Position numbers and translations under genes: made by a program. Shown here one piece after another: positions 1 to 8,009 of a stretch of 11,492 nt of DNA. The DNA is from Candidatus Cloacimonadota bacterium (GTDB taxonomy: Bacteria; Cloacimonadota; Cloacimonadia; Cloacimonadales; TCS61), in NCBI GenBank assembly GCA_030592835.1, contig JAUVIJ010000038.1:1-11492 (forward strand), written 5' to 3'. Below the pieces are notes generated by a model, which worked only from the letters and a program-made list of their open reading frames with translations, was not told where the DNA came from and ran no database searches. Position 1 is the stretch's first letter; each line of letters starts with the position of its first letter.

Positions 1-1900
1 ATTTTTTTTCCGTCGATTTTTCAGTTGTGATCTCTCTTGCAGTGATAATAACTTTCCGTATGTTTCCAGATGAAATTCTCACTGGTTCCAAAGTAATTTT
101 TAACCAGTGGTCTTTTTTATCATATCCGGTTATCATTTTTTCCAACACGGTTTTTTCACCATTTAAACATTTATTGAAACTTCGGGCAAAATAATCCTGA
201 AGATCATTCGTTAATTTATCCTTAATAACAATTCCTGTCTGTAGATCAAAATTATATCCCATGATATTTTTGATGAAATCAACTGCTGTTTGGTTGTACG
301 ATTTAATCCTGCTTTCCATATCCAATAGGAGATAAATCTGTTCACTACTAGCAAATAACACTTCCAGCAGGGATTCCGATTCTGCGGTTTCATTCATTCT
401 ATTTGTCAGATCGGTGATATCTCTGGCAATTCCACAAAGCCCGGAAATTTTACCATTTTCATCCTTGACCGGCACTTTGAGAACCTGAAAGGTTCGTTCT
501 ACTCCTCCGACGGATTTTATACTTTTTTCCTGAATAATTTCTCCATTAAAAACTTTGGAATCAATTTCTCTTATCTTAATAGCATTATCTTCTCCAAACA
601 GATCCCTGTCGGTCTTACCGAGCAACTGCTCCCTTTTCATTCCAAATAACGCTTCCATAGCCGGATTTACCATTATATATTGCAAATCGGTATTCTTGAT
701 GAAAATTACGTCAGGTACTGTTTCAAATACCGTTCTGAATCGTTGTTCAGTCTGACTGAATAATCTATCCCTGTTCTTTTTATCAGTAATATCCTTTAAG
801 AATCCGGAAATTTTAACTTGATCTCCTTTGGCATCCATGACCATTCCAGCGGAGATTGAAAATGAACGTGAATCATTGTTTTTTCCCTGTAAATCAACTT
901 CAAAATCAACTATTTTTCGGTTCTGTTGAATATTAACCAGGAAATCATTCTTCAACTCAGGTCGCACAAAGATATTATAAAAAGACATACCGATCAGTTC
1001 CTCTCTTGTATACTGAAAATATTCGGTAATAGAAGGGCTTATCTCCAGAATTATTCCCTCCATTGAGATCTCAAAATAGATATCCAGAAGATTTTCAAAG
1101 ATATTCCGGTATTTTTCTTCACTCTGTACAAGCTGGTCCTCAGCATCTTTGCTGTCTGTTATATCCCGGCATACGAGACGCAGTTCTACAGGAATACCAT
1201 TGTTATCGAAAACAAGTTGTGCCCTTTCGGAAATTTTGATCAATGTCCCATCTTTTTTTACTTTTCTGAATTCAATATCACTGGTGCTAATTCGTTTATG
1301 GAAAATTTCGGATACTCTTTCTTTGACAAATTGTACATCTTCATCATGAATAATAGTCCATACCGAGCGATCTTTAAGTTCTTCCTTACTGTATCCTAAA
1401 TGATTTGCACCATAAAGATTTACTGATCTGATAATCCCCTCGGGAGTAATTGTGAAATACATATCCGGGGCATTATCATAAAGGTCATGATATTTCTCTT
1501 CTTTTTCCAGAAGAATCAAATCCCTGGCAAATCTTGATATTGCTAAACGAATAGCTATGATAAGCTCTTTATCATTCACCGGCTTTAATAAATAAGCCGC
1601 TGGAAATACCGGTTTTAATCTATCTAACACCTCATTTGCAGTAGAAGAACCAATAAAAATTAGTGGTAAATGATATTTTTTTCTGATGATCTCAGCTATT
1701 TCAAACCCATCTAAATCACCGGACATTTCAAGATCAAGAATCACCAGGTCAGGATTAGTTTCCGTAAGTATAGTTACTGTTTCAGATCCGGAAGTTGCTG
1801 AAAAACACTCAAAATCATGAGAGATAAGAGTACTTTTAATATCTTTTGATATTTGAATATCATCTTCTACAATCAGAATAGCTTTTTTTTGATTTTCCAT
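1..1900 (-). CDS. Response regulator with N-terminal receiver and four PAS domains (3' end cut off by window edge)
   Basis: A continuous open frame runs from an ATG at 1900 to the window edge, about 633 codons with no stop. GGAG at 1907-1910 lies six bases upstream of this ATG; an in-frame ATG at 1912 has no such site. Residues 5-122 form a CheY-like receiver: acidic pair D13-D14, phospho-acceptor D56 (LVILDLEM) and K106 (YLLKPV). The usual switch Thr/Ser is Gly84 (LIFIGSS). Four PAS/PAC units follow at roughly 132-250, 255-375, 375-500 and 500-625, each starting near an EEKY/EQRF-type helix and ending in a (R/K)DIT linker. No transmembrane segment or LOV-type flavin motif is visible, so it is probably cytosolic. 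The output domain lies beyond the window. A histidine kinase is the commonest continuation after such a string, but GGDEF or another output is possible. It follows obg on the same strand after 82 bases, with no clear terminator between them. Confidence 0.88.
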   Translation of the reverse strand, partial: MENQKKAILIVEDDIQISKDIKSTLISHDFECFSATSGSETVTILTETNPDLVILDLEMSGDLDGFEIAEIIRKKYHLPLIFIGSSTANEVLDRLKPVFPAAYLLKPVNDKELIIAIRLAISRFARDLILLEKEEKYHDLYDNAPDMYFTITPEGIIRSVNLYGANHLGYSKEELKDRSVWTIIHDEDVQFVKERVSEIFHKRISTSDIEFRKVKKDGTLIKISERAQLVFDNNGIPVELRLVCRDITDSKDAEDQLVQSEEKYRNIFENLLDIYFEISMEGIILEISPSITEYFQYTREELIGMSFYNIFVRPELKNDFLVNIQQNRKIVDFEVDLQGKNNDSRSFSISAGMVMDAKGDQVKISGFLKDITDKKNRDRLFSQTEQRFRTVFETVPDVIFIKNTDLQYIMVNPAMEALFGMKREQLLGKTDRDLFGEDNAIKIREIDSKVFNGEIIQEKSIKSVGGVERTFQVLKVPVKDENGKISGLCGIARDITDLTNRMNETAESESLLEVLFASSEQIYLLLDMESRIKSYNQTAVDFIKNIMGYNFDLQTGIVIKDKLTNDLQDYFARSFNKCLNGEKTVLEKMITGYDKKDHWLKITLEPVRISSGNIRKVIITAREITTEKSTEKK

Positions 1901-1982
1901 ATTATGCTCCATTTCAATAATTGGTCAGGGAATTAATTAGATAAAAAACACGTCAACATCTTTTGAGATTTAGAATTTTAGA

Positions 1983-3002
1983 TTATTTGATCTCGTCGGA
2001 TTTTTTCACCATATTGAATAAGGTTTTAATAAGTTTATCAAGATTTTCAGAAGTTATAGAAGAAACGGGTATGATGCTTTCATGCAGTTTTTTCTCAAAC
2101 TCTTTTCTCAAAAGATCTGTCAAATCCTCTTTGTCATCAGCAGGTATCGTATCGATCTTACTCAAGGCTATAAGGTGATCCTTCTTATCCAGATAAGGAT
2201 CATAAAGGTGCAGTTCTTTCTTCAGACATTGATAATCGTGATAAGGATTATTGGTATTTATATCGATCAGAAAGAGAAGAGTCTTTGTTCTTTGAATATG
2301 ACGAAGGAATTGTATTCCCAACCCTTTGCCATCATGTGCCCCTTCAATTATTCCAGGGATATCCGCCATAACAAAGGAATCATAATCGCCTACTTTCACG
2401 ACTCCCAGTGATGGTTCCAAGGTTGTAAATTGATAACTGGCAACTTTGGGATGAGCATCCGACACTTTGCTGAGCAGAGTTGATTTACCAGCATTTGGGA
2501 AACCAACAAGACCAACATCAGCCATGAGTTTTAAAACAAGTTCTAATTCAAAATACTTATTATTGCCGCCCTGTTTAGCGTACCGAGGAGATTTGTTTGT
2601 CGCCGATTTAAACCTGGTGTTACCTCTACCCCCTAATCCCCCTTTTGCCAGTATTAATTTTTCTCCATGCTCTAAAACTTCTGTAATTTTTTCATGCTTG
2701 CCATCAGTAATATCAAATATTTCTGTTCCCAAGGGAAGCTCGATTATTACATCCTTTCCTCCAGCTCCAGTTTTATTATTACCAGAACCATTCCGACCAT
2801 TCCCGGCTTTGTAAAGTTTGACAAACCTGTAAGCGATAAGAGTATTTATGTTTGCATTTCCAACAACAATAACATCTCCACCTTTGCCCCCATCACCTCC
2901 ATCAGGACCACCCTTGGCAACGAACTTTTCCCGTCGAAAACTGACACAACCGTCACCACCTTTGCCAGATTGTACCTTAACCCTAGAATAATCTATAAAC
3001 AT
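1983..3002 (-). CDS. obg: Obg/CgtA family GTPase, ribosome assembly
   Basis: This is a 339-residue Obg GTPase, a cytosolic protein that in other bacteria binds the 50S subunit and acts in late large-subunit maturation and stress signalling. Residues 1-158 form the glycine-rich Obg fold (KGGDG, GGPDGGDGG, KGGLGGRGN). The G domain follows: G1 GFPNAGKS 167-174, G2 threonines in FTTLEP 193-194, G3 DIPG 214-217, G4 SKID 281-284 and G5 SSI 314-316. G4 has Ser instead of the Asn of classical NKxD, a variation also tolerated in other Obg proteins. The chain stops soon after the G domain, so the C-terminal OCT domain is absent; core-only Obg proteins are common. The start MFIDY matches the family N-terminus. 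Only five bases separate it from the stop of the upstream repeat/HEAT gene, so the two are probably cotranscribed. The rplU-rpmA genes that often precede obg are not here. Confidence 0.97.
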   Translation of the reverse strand: MFIDYSRVKVQSGKGGDGCVSFRREKFVAKGGPDGGDGGKGGDVIVVGNANINTLIAYRFVKLYKAGNGRNGSGNNKTGAGGKDVIIELPLGTEIFDITDGKHEKITEVLEHGEKLILAKGGLGGRGNTRFKSATNKSPRYAKQGGNNKYFELELVLKLMADVGLVGFPNAGKSTLLSKVSDAHPKVASYQFTTLEPSLGVVKVGDYDSFVMADIPGIIEGAHDGKGLGIQFLRHIQRTKTLLFLIDINTNNPYHDYQCLKKELHLYDPYLDKKDHLIALSKIDTIPADDKEDLTDLLRKEFEKKLHESIIPVSSITSENLDKLIKTLFNMVKKSDEIK

Positions 3003-3007
3003 TCTTT

Positions 3008-5467
3008 CTACTTCTCTTTCATGATTGCTATCATGGTTTTGATCAGAAAACTGGAATCTTCCGACATTTTCATTAATAATTCCTTACTTCTATCCGTCCC
3101 CTGTTTTTTCAAACTCCGGGCAACTATAACCCTGGTCTTCTCGCTTTCAGTAAATCGAAAATCAGCTAGAATATCAAGAGCTTCTTTACATTTCATATTC
3201 CCGAAAGAGGAAAGTACTGTATTAACATACTTCTTTTTTTCAAGGAAGTTACGCAAAGTTTCAACATAGGTGGTATCTCCGATCTCACCGACAATGCTAA
3301 TTGTATTTTTAACAACCAGCGAATCTTGATCGATGAACAAATGAGTAAAATACTTTGAGAACTCTTCCGACTCGGTGGCATAATTCTTAATAGCTCTGAA
3401 AACAAGACCATTTTTTGTGTTCATTACATGTTCAGCTATATACTCGGCTGATTCCGGATCTCTTTGCAATAGTATTCCCCTAGCTTTTTTTACCCTTTCT
3501 GCTGCGCTACCTACTTCCCATTCAGAAGCTATTGCAAAAATCTTTCCAATATCGGCTGTTGAATCAATTTCTGCAATTTTTTTCAAGGCCAGTTTTTTAA
3601 CAGGTTCTTTATTTTCGACTATTAGGGTATCCAAACCAATTCCATAAGTCCCGCTTGTCCATAATTCATTATTCCGACATCTTTCGATTGGATAATTGTC
3701 TTCTCCACCGGTATCAAGAAATAATCCTATCCCTCCACTGTCTCGTGCCCGGCTTGAATGTCCGTAATTACTATCTACTTCCCGGCAATATTGATCATCT
3801 CCGCTGACATCCAGAAATATGCCGACGGAATTGGTGAGTGCAAGTCCATTTCCACCCTCGACAGAATAGATGTCATTCCCCTCTCTATCGACCAGGAAAC
3901 CCACTGCATAATCATGACCTGCTCCCTGACCAGGGCCATGTTTAGAGTGATAATGATCTTCCCCTTTGAGATCGAGTAAAAATCCACCTGCCAGATGGAT
4001 CCCACTACCTTGAGGATAGTATACAGCATTATAAAAATCATTTCCATTATGATCAATTAAAATGCCAAGAGCATACCAGTAGGCAACCGCCTGGGCATAA
4101 ACACCACCATTATAACGATCATTACCGTCACCATCAAACAATAACCCGATACCACCACCCAGATCCGGTCTCAGACCAAATCCAAAACCCTGCGAAAGAC
4201 TTCTATAGTCCAGTGGAGCCAAAGGAGCATGCAGGTATTCTCCTCCTGCATAATAAATATCGTCACCCTGATAATCGATCAACACTCCTGATGCCAGAGT
4301 ACTGGCAAATCCTTCACCAAATTCATTTACACTGTAGAAATCATCTCCTGAAATATCAAAATGAATATTTAAACCGAAAGATGATGACCCGATACCGTGA
4401 ATACCAGTTTGATAAACATCATCACCATTATGATCCTCGAAAACAAGAATCCCCAGAAATGATGACAAAGAGTAATCATCACCCCTGTAAATATCGTCTC
4501 CTTCCAAATCACAGACTATGCCTGCTCCAAAAGTTATACTGTATAAACCTCTTATATCCTGATTCTCATATTTATCATTTCCCTCCAAATCCAGAACCCA
4601 AAGGAAGGGGCTGCTTATCTCAGTATTCAATTCAGAATAATAAAGATCGTTCCCTCCCGGATCGATGATCAGAGCATAGGACTCATTATAAATATCTGTT
4701 TCGTTTGTACCAATAACAAAGTCTCCCCATCTGGTAGCTTTCTTACGGATCTTTTTCCAGGAAAATCCATTATTTGCCAGATTTTCCCTGAGAATTTCAA
4801 AACCTTGCAGCATAATATTCCCGCATTCCGACAGCATCTGAAAATCTATTTTTTCAATGATCGGGACAATATCATCCATAACATCCAGAGTATCGATCTC
4901 AACAATTCCATGCAGATTAATGTATTCGCGGTATTTTAAAGAATCCTGTTCTTCCTGATGTAAAATCAAAGAAAAATACTCCAACACATCCAATTCCTGA
5001 GCAGTTAATTTTTCCCAGGCTTTATTATGATAAGCTTCAGCTTCACTCCAGACATATTCAGTATATTTGAAAATATCCTTTGGTTTGAATACAGTTGATC
5101 GATAATAGTTATCAAATTCAACTCTATGATCCTGACGGCATTCGCTGCTAAAAGTATAATTGCTGAACAGAGAATATATATCACCCGTATTACCGTTGGA
5201 TATTACTTCATTACAACTACTAACAAAATCGGGAAAATGCATGGGATTATTCAATATTTTTACAACAATCGGTAATTTAAACCGCGCGGATCCGGACCAG
5301 TCTTTTAGAAAATTCATAGAGGTACTGTCCAAATCCTGGCTTTTCAGGAGCTCATAAAAGAGAGATTTTTCTTCGGGAGAAATTACATTGGCAATACCAT
5401 TTAATATGAAGAAATTGAGTAAAATCAGCATGATTAACACAATATATTTGAGCCTATTTTCTTCCAT
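3008..5467 (-). CDS. Exported protein with twelve G-(N/D/E)-D-x-Y repeats and C-terminal HEAT-like region
   Basis: The function is not known. The 819-residue protein starts with a short charged stretch and a long hydrophobic segment (residues 8-27) that reads as a signal peptide or membrane anchor. Residues 30-260 are a mostly helical region without a recognised motif. Residues 271-592 hold twelve copies of a unit built around hhhDxxGxDxY, with spacing mostly 24-28 residues. This resembles the GGxGxDx logic of RTX calcium-binding solenoids without matching it exactly. Residues about 621-819 are alternating amphipathic helices with HEAT/PBS-like character (IVGEIGDTTYVETLRNFL, ARSLKKQG). An AAAGGA ribosome site at 5474-5479 sits six bases from the ATG. 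The protein probably faces the periplasm or surface, where repeats could bind calcium or a partner and HEAT repeats could act as scaffold. Obg follows after five bases. A structural or adhesion role is inference only. Confidence 0.85.
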   Translation of the reverse strand: MEENRLKYIVLIMLILLNFFILNGIANVISPEEKSLFYELLKSQDLDSTSMNFLKDWSGSARFKLPIVVKILNNPMHFPDFVSSCNEVISNGNTGDIYSLFSNYTFSSECRQDHRVEFDNYYRSTVFKPKDIFKYTEYVWSEAEAYHNKAWEKLTAQELDVLEYFSLILHQEEQDSLKYREYINLHGIVEIDTLDVMDDIVPIIEKIDFQMLSECGNIMLQGFEILRENLANNGFSWKKIRKKATRWGDFVIGTNETDIYNESYALIIDPGGNDLYYSELNTEISSPFLWVLDLEGNDKYENQDIRGLYSITFGAGIVCDLEGDDIYRGDDYSLSSFLGILVFEDHNGDDVYQTGIHGIGSSSFGLNIHFDISGDDFYSVNEFGEGFASTLASGVLIDYQGDDIYYAGGEYLHAPLAPLDYRSLSQGFGFGLRPDLGGGIGLLFDGDGNDRYNGGVYAQAVAYWYALGILIDHNGNDFYNAVYYPQGSGIHLAGGFLLDLKGEDHYHSKHGPGQGAGHDYAVGFLVDREGNDIYSVEGGNGLALTNSVGIFLDVSGDDQYCREVDSNYGHSSRARDSGGIGLFLDTGGEDNYPIERCRNNELWTSGTYGIGLDTLIVENKEPVKKLALKKIAEIDSTADIGKIFAIASEWEVGSAAERVKKARGILLQRDPESAEYIAEHVMNTKNGLVFRAIKNYATESEEFSKYFTHLFIDQDSLVVKNTISIVGEIGDTTYVETLRNFLEKKKYVNTVLSSFGNMKCKEALDILADFRFTESEKTRVIVARSLKKQGTDRSKELLMKMSEDSSFLIKTMIAIMKEK
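3692..4657 (-). repeat. Twelve tandem protein repeats (G-[NDE]-D-x-Y solenoid) inside the 819-residue protein
   Basis: The motif occurs at residues 271, 295, 322, 347, 373, 400, 447, 474, 501, 529, 555 and 587. Each copy has the form G-(N/D/E)-D-x-Y, normally preceded by a hydrophobic strand and an Asp (for example GILIDHNGNDFY, GIFLDVSGDDQY). Intervals are 24, 27, 25, 26, 27, 47, 27, 27, 28, 26 and 32 residues, so one unit carries an insert of about 20 residues (around 410-435) and the last interval a smaller one. The copies are diverged at DNA level, so this is an old protein repeat rather than a recent DNA tandem array. The acidic turn and regular strand length suggest a beta-solenoid with metal-binding corners. 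Confidence 0.85.
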
Positions 5468-5629
5468 TCACTATCCTTTTTTACAGTTCTGGTATTATTC
5501 CTGAAAAGATGAATTCCAATTGTTTACCTGATTTACTCATGATATATTTAACAAATTCAGATAATATATTAAAATTAATAAATCTGTTTATTCTATCAAA
5601 TTAATTATCAGTGAGCAGTATTAAATTCA
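5468..5629 (-). promoter_or_regulatory. Very AT-rich leader between the 486-residue gene and the repeat/HEAT gene
   Basis: This 162-base gap separates two minus-strand genes and is long enough to hold a promoter for the repeat/HEAT-obg unit. Apart from the AAAGGA ribosome site at 5474-5479, no -35/-10 pair with acceptable spacing and no GC-rich hairpin plus T-run could be picked out with confidence. The assignment as a promoter region rests on length and composition only. Confidence 0.3.
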
Positions 5630-7090
5630 TCATTTAGTTAGAATCATCTTTCTTGTCATTATTTGATCTTCAGTCATTAATCTATACAAATATGTTCCAG
5701 AAGGCTGTCCTTTCATATTTAAAATATACGAATAATTTCCCGAGGATTGAACACTATTTATGAGAGATTCAATCAATTGACCTTTTACATTGTATATTTT
5801 AATTGAGACCATAGTTTCCGATCCAAGATAATAATTTATCCGAGTCTCCGGATTAAATGGATTGGGTGAATTATATATATTGATCGGCAAGGTTACGATA
5901 TTATTATCAGATTGAGTATTATAGATCAATTCTTCAGTGAATTCATATCCATTATCACTGACCCTGAGCAGGAATTCATCCCATTCGGTTTCTATTATCT
6001 CACCCTGGAATACTACCGACTCGGTAAAATCAAAAGACTGAGGAAAGAGGTCATATGTTCCCAGGTCCGTAATTATTTCCGAAATCAGTGGAAAATTTCC
6101 ATCTTCATCATAATAATCCAGAGTTATCTCTGTAATCTGATCTCCGATCGAATATTCTATATTTGTGATCTGCGGCAATTGATTCTCGAAAGGATCCACA
6201 ATATATTGGTCAATGAACTGCAGTGACGGCATAGATAAATCATTTAAACTGAAATCAGCAGGAAAAACGTAAGTTCCGGTAATGACATCAACACCGAGAG
6301 AATTGCTCATACTGGGCCAATCACCAAAATCATCATCTGTAGTTATGCTTTCCAGATCGCAGGCCAGGATCAAAGTTCCGTCTACTTCCTCCACCTCGAT
6401 ATCATCCAGAAATTCAATTGAATCCAGGCTGAATTCGATCCCTGATATTTTATAAAGACCGGGACTGAATAAAAAGGGAATACTGGCGTATACCATCCCA
6501 TAGGCTACAGAGTCCTCAAGGACATTTTCAGGATTGATTATTCCGTGAACATAGAAATAAAACTCTGAGGGGGGAAAACCACCGCTATTTGTTGGATATT
6601 GACCAGTCAGATTCTGCATAGCAGAGTAAAACCTCGTATCGGAATAACCAAAATAAGATGAAGTAATATCAAGATTTTCATTGTAGCTCAAGAGAGAATC
6701 GCCTACAGGGTCATTATGAATAAAACTCATCTGATCCAGCAACGGCGGAAAACCGTCCGCCTGTATAAATGCAGGCATCATTGCAACCAGAGTATCAAGC
6801 ACTGTTTTAAATCGGCAATACTGGGTTATATCCGAATCCGCACCTATTATGCCTTCAATAGTTAGAACATTGAGATTGGTCATCTCCTGTTCCTGCCAGA
6901 TATCATTATTAAAATGATATAAATAGGTGTTAACCACTGGCAGATCAACAATTTCTGTTCTTATATATAGCTGGTTGTCGATCGTATAAGCGCTATTTCT
7001 GATATTATTCCAAATGGAAATCTCGGGTCTTTCCGCAATTAAAATTACAGATGCCATAATTATAACTAATAATATTAATTTCTTCGTCAC
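5630..7090 (-). CDS. Secreted protein of unknown function with C-terminal sorting domain (type IX-like)
   Basis: This is a 486-residue exported protein. The start is a GTG at 7088-7090, chosen because AGAGG lies five bases upstream and the signal peptide follows at once: MTKK, then a hydrophobic core over residues 5-18 and probable cleavage near A19. Residues 20-400 are rich in Asp, Ser, Tyr and Ile in short beta-strand-like stretches. Around 300-390 they resemble an Ig-like beta-sandwich (ITNIEYSIGDQITEITLDYYDEDG). No enzyme motif was recognised. Residues 402-486 form the sorting domain: NSPNPFNPET (407-416), IKIYNVKGQLI, SGTYLYRLMT and the final RKMILTK. In FCB-group bacteria such tails direct export to the surface or medium after Sec transport. 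It lies first in the leftward block and is divergent from the nitroreductase gene. A surface or secreted binding protein is the simplest guess, but this is not shown by the sequence. Confidence 0.88.
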   Translation of the reverse strand: MTKKLILLVIIMASVILIAERPEISIWNNIRNSAYTIDNQLYIRTEIVDLPVVNTYLYHFNNDIWQEQEMTNLNVLTIEGIIGADSDITQYCRFKTVLDTLVAMMPAFIQADGFPPLLDQMSFIHNDPVGDSLLSYNENLDITSSYFGYSDTRFYSAMQNLTGQYPTNSGGFPPSEFYFYVHGIINPENVLEDSVAYGMVYASIPFLFSPGLYKISGIEFSLDSIEFLDDIEVEEVDGTLILACDLESITTDDDFGDWPSMSNSLGVDVITGTYVFPADFSLNDLSMPSLQFIDQYIVDPFENQLPQITNIEYSIGDQITEITLDYYDEDGNFPLISEIITDLGTYDLFPQSFDFTESVVFQGEIIETEWDEFLLRVSDNGYEFTEELIYNTQSDNNIVTLPINIYNSPNPFNPETRINYYLGSETMVSIKIYNVKGQLIESLINSVQSSGNYSYILNMKGQPSGTYLYRLMTEDQIMTRKMILTK

Positions 7091-7235
7091 TTCTACCTCT
7101 TTTGCTAAATAGATATTTATTAGGAATGTTCTTTGCGTATATTAGTCAAGATTTTTTAAACCTTAGATAAAACAGGTATTGACAAAAATTCAATGTGCTG
7201 TTGGTTAAAATCCTTTTCGAAAAAGGAGTTTGATC
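7091..7235. promoter_or_regulatory. Divergent intergenic region with promoters for both gene blocks expected
   Basis: These 145 bases are the only head-to-head junction in the window, so both transcription directions must start here or further upstream. On the plus strand a perfect -35 hexamer TTGACA occurs at 7179-7184, and TAAAAT at 7206-7211 resembles a -10. The 21-base spacer is too long for a standard sigma-70 promoter, so the pair is tentative. On the minus strand a TTGACT occurs (complement of 7144-7149), also without a well-spaced -10. No operator palindrome was found apart from the short inverted repeat next to the nitroreductase ribosome site. Confidence 0.4.
7211..7227 (+). promoter_or_regulatory. 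Short hairpin overlapping the ribosome binding site of the nitroreductase gene
   Basis: TCCTTTT (7211-7217) and AAAAGGA (7221-7227) are perfect complements around a three-base CGA loop. The right arm contains most of the AGGAG ribosome site (7224-7228), which lies seven bases before the ATG at 7236. Folding in the mRNA would partly hide the site. The stem is AU-rich and probably weak, so it could modulate translation or be a chance consequence of a purine-rich ribosome site next to a pyrimidine run. Confidence 0.35.
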
Positions 7236-7991
7236 ATGGATCAGTTCACAAAAAAACGCAGGATAATGAAAGCTAATTTCACCGAACTGCACAAGATTGA
7301 AACTGACCAAATGAAGAATCTGCCACAACCTCCTCTGGAAAAATCTCATGATGATGCTAGAATTGTCAGCAATCTTCCACCTCCTAAAAAAATCGAACTT
7401 AAGGAAAAGAATATTTTCAATTGCATCAAAAGCAGAAAGAGCAGAAGGAATTTCACGTCTGCTTCACTAAGCTTGGAGGAATTATCTTTCCTTCTCTGGT
7501 CGACTCAAGGTGTAAAAGATGTAATCAAGCGTTTCGACAGGGCTTACGCAACTTTACGAACAGTGCCTTCTGCCGGAGCCAGACATCCTTTTGAAACCTA
7601 CCTGGTAATCCAAAAGGTAACCGGTCTTGAACCCGGTATTTACAGATATATGGCAACAGAGCATTGTCTGGAATTTCTATACAATGGATCCGATTTGAAA
7701 ACAAAGATTTTAGAAGCAACTTTTGATCAAAAATTTTCAGCTAATTGTGCTGTCGTGTTTATCTGGAGCTGTGTGCCTTACCGTGGTGAGTGGAGATATG
7801 GTATTTCCGCTCATAAGGCAATGTTACTGGATGCCGGACATGTCTGCCAGAATCTTTATCTTGCTTGTGAAGCATTGCAGATTGGAACCTGTGCCATCGC
7901 TGCCTATGATCAGGAAAAAGTAGATAAAATAATCCAGGTTGATCGAAAAGATGAGTTTACTGTTTATCTCGCTCCGGTGGGAAAATATTAA
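7236..7991 (+). CDS. SagB/ThcOx-type nitroreductase-family FMN oxidoreductase
   Basis: This is a 251-residue cytosolic protein of the SagB-type dehydrogenase branch of the nitroreductase superfamily, expected to bind FMN. The ATG at 7236 is preferred over an in-frame TTG at 7230 because AGGAG at 7224-7228 is seven bases away. Motifs in order: TDQMKNLPQPPLEK near the N-terminus; flavin-phosphate-contacting RKSRRNF 67-73; LSLEELSFLLWSTQGV; RTVPSAGARHPFE 108-120; WRYG 186-189; LLDAGHVCQNLYLACEAL 197-214; GTCAIAAYD 217-225; and C-terminal YLAPVGK. In azole-peptide (TOMM) clusters SagB oxidises azolines to azoles, but many relatives are stand-alone with unknown substrates. No YcaO cyclodehydratase or precursor peptide is in the window, so no substrate is assigned. 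The peptidase gene follows after 18 bases on the same strand, so the two are probably cotranscribed. Confidence 0.93.
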   Translation: MDQFTKKRRIMKANFTELHKIETDQMKNLPQPPLEKSHDDARIVSNLPPPKKIELKEKNIFNCIKSRKSRRNFTSASLSLEELSFLLWSTQGVKDVIKRFDRAYATLRTVPSAGARHPFETYLVIQKVTGLEPGIYRYMATEHCLEFLYNGSDLKTKILEATFDQKFSANCAVVFIWSCVPYRGEWRYGISAHKAMLLDAGHVCQNLYLACEALQIGTCAIAAYDQEKVDKIIQVDRKDEFTVYLAPVGKY

Positions 7992-8009
7992 ATCGAGGAA
8001 TTATTATAT

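Noticed and set aside
1901..1982. Possible terminator for obg or promoter for the multi-PAS regulator
   Set aside because: The minus strand contains TTGACG followed by a T-run, but no well-spaced -10 and no stable hairpin; ATCT-caaa-AGAT is only a four-base-pair stem.
2694..3269. A 191-codon plus-strand open frame opposite obg and the end of the repeat/HEAT gene
   Set aside because: It is antisense to two well-supported genes, spans their junction and shows no protein-like domain.
3692..4657. RTX toxin repeats
   Set aside because: The turns share the G-x-D flavour, but the period is about 26 residues rather than 9 and the conserved Tyr is not an RTX feature.
4213..4668. A 151-codon plus-strand open frame opposite the repeat protein
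   Set aside because: It lies wholly within the antisense of the twelve-repeat region, is rich in His, Pro and Tyr as expected from reading the Asp/Gly/Tyr-rich repeat backwards, and has no sensible domain.
7179..7211. TTGACA and TAAAAT as a full sigma-70 promoter for the nitroreductase gene
   Set aside because: The 21-base spacer is well outside the usual 16-18; kept only as a tentative remark within the intergenic entry.
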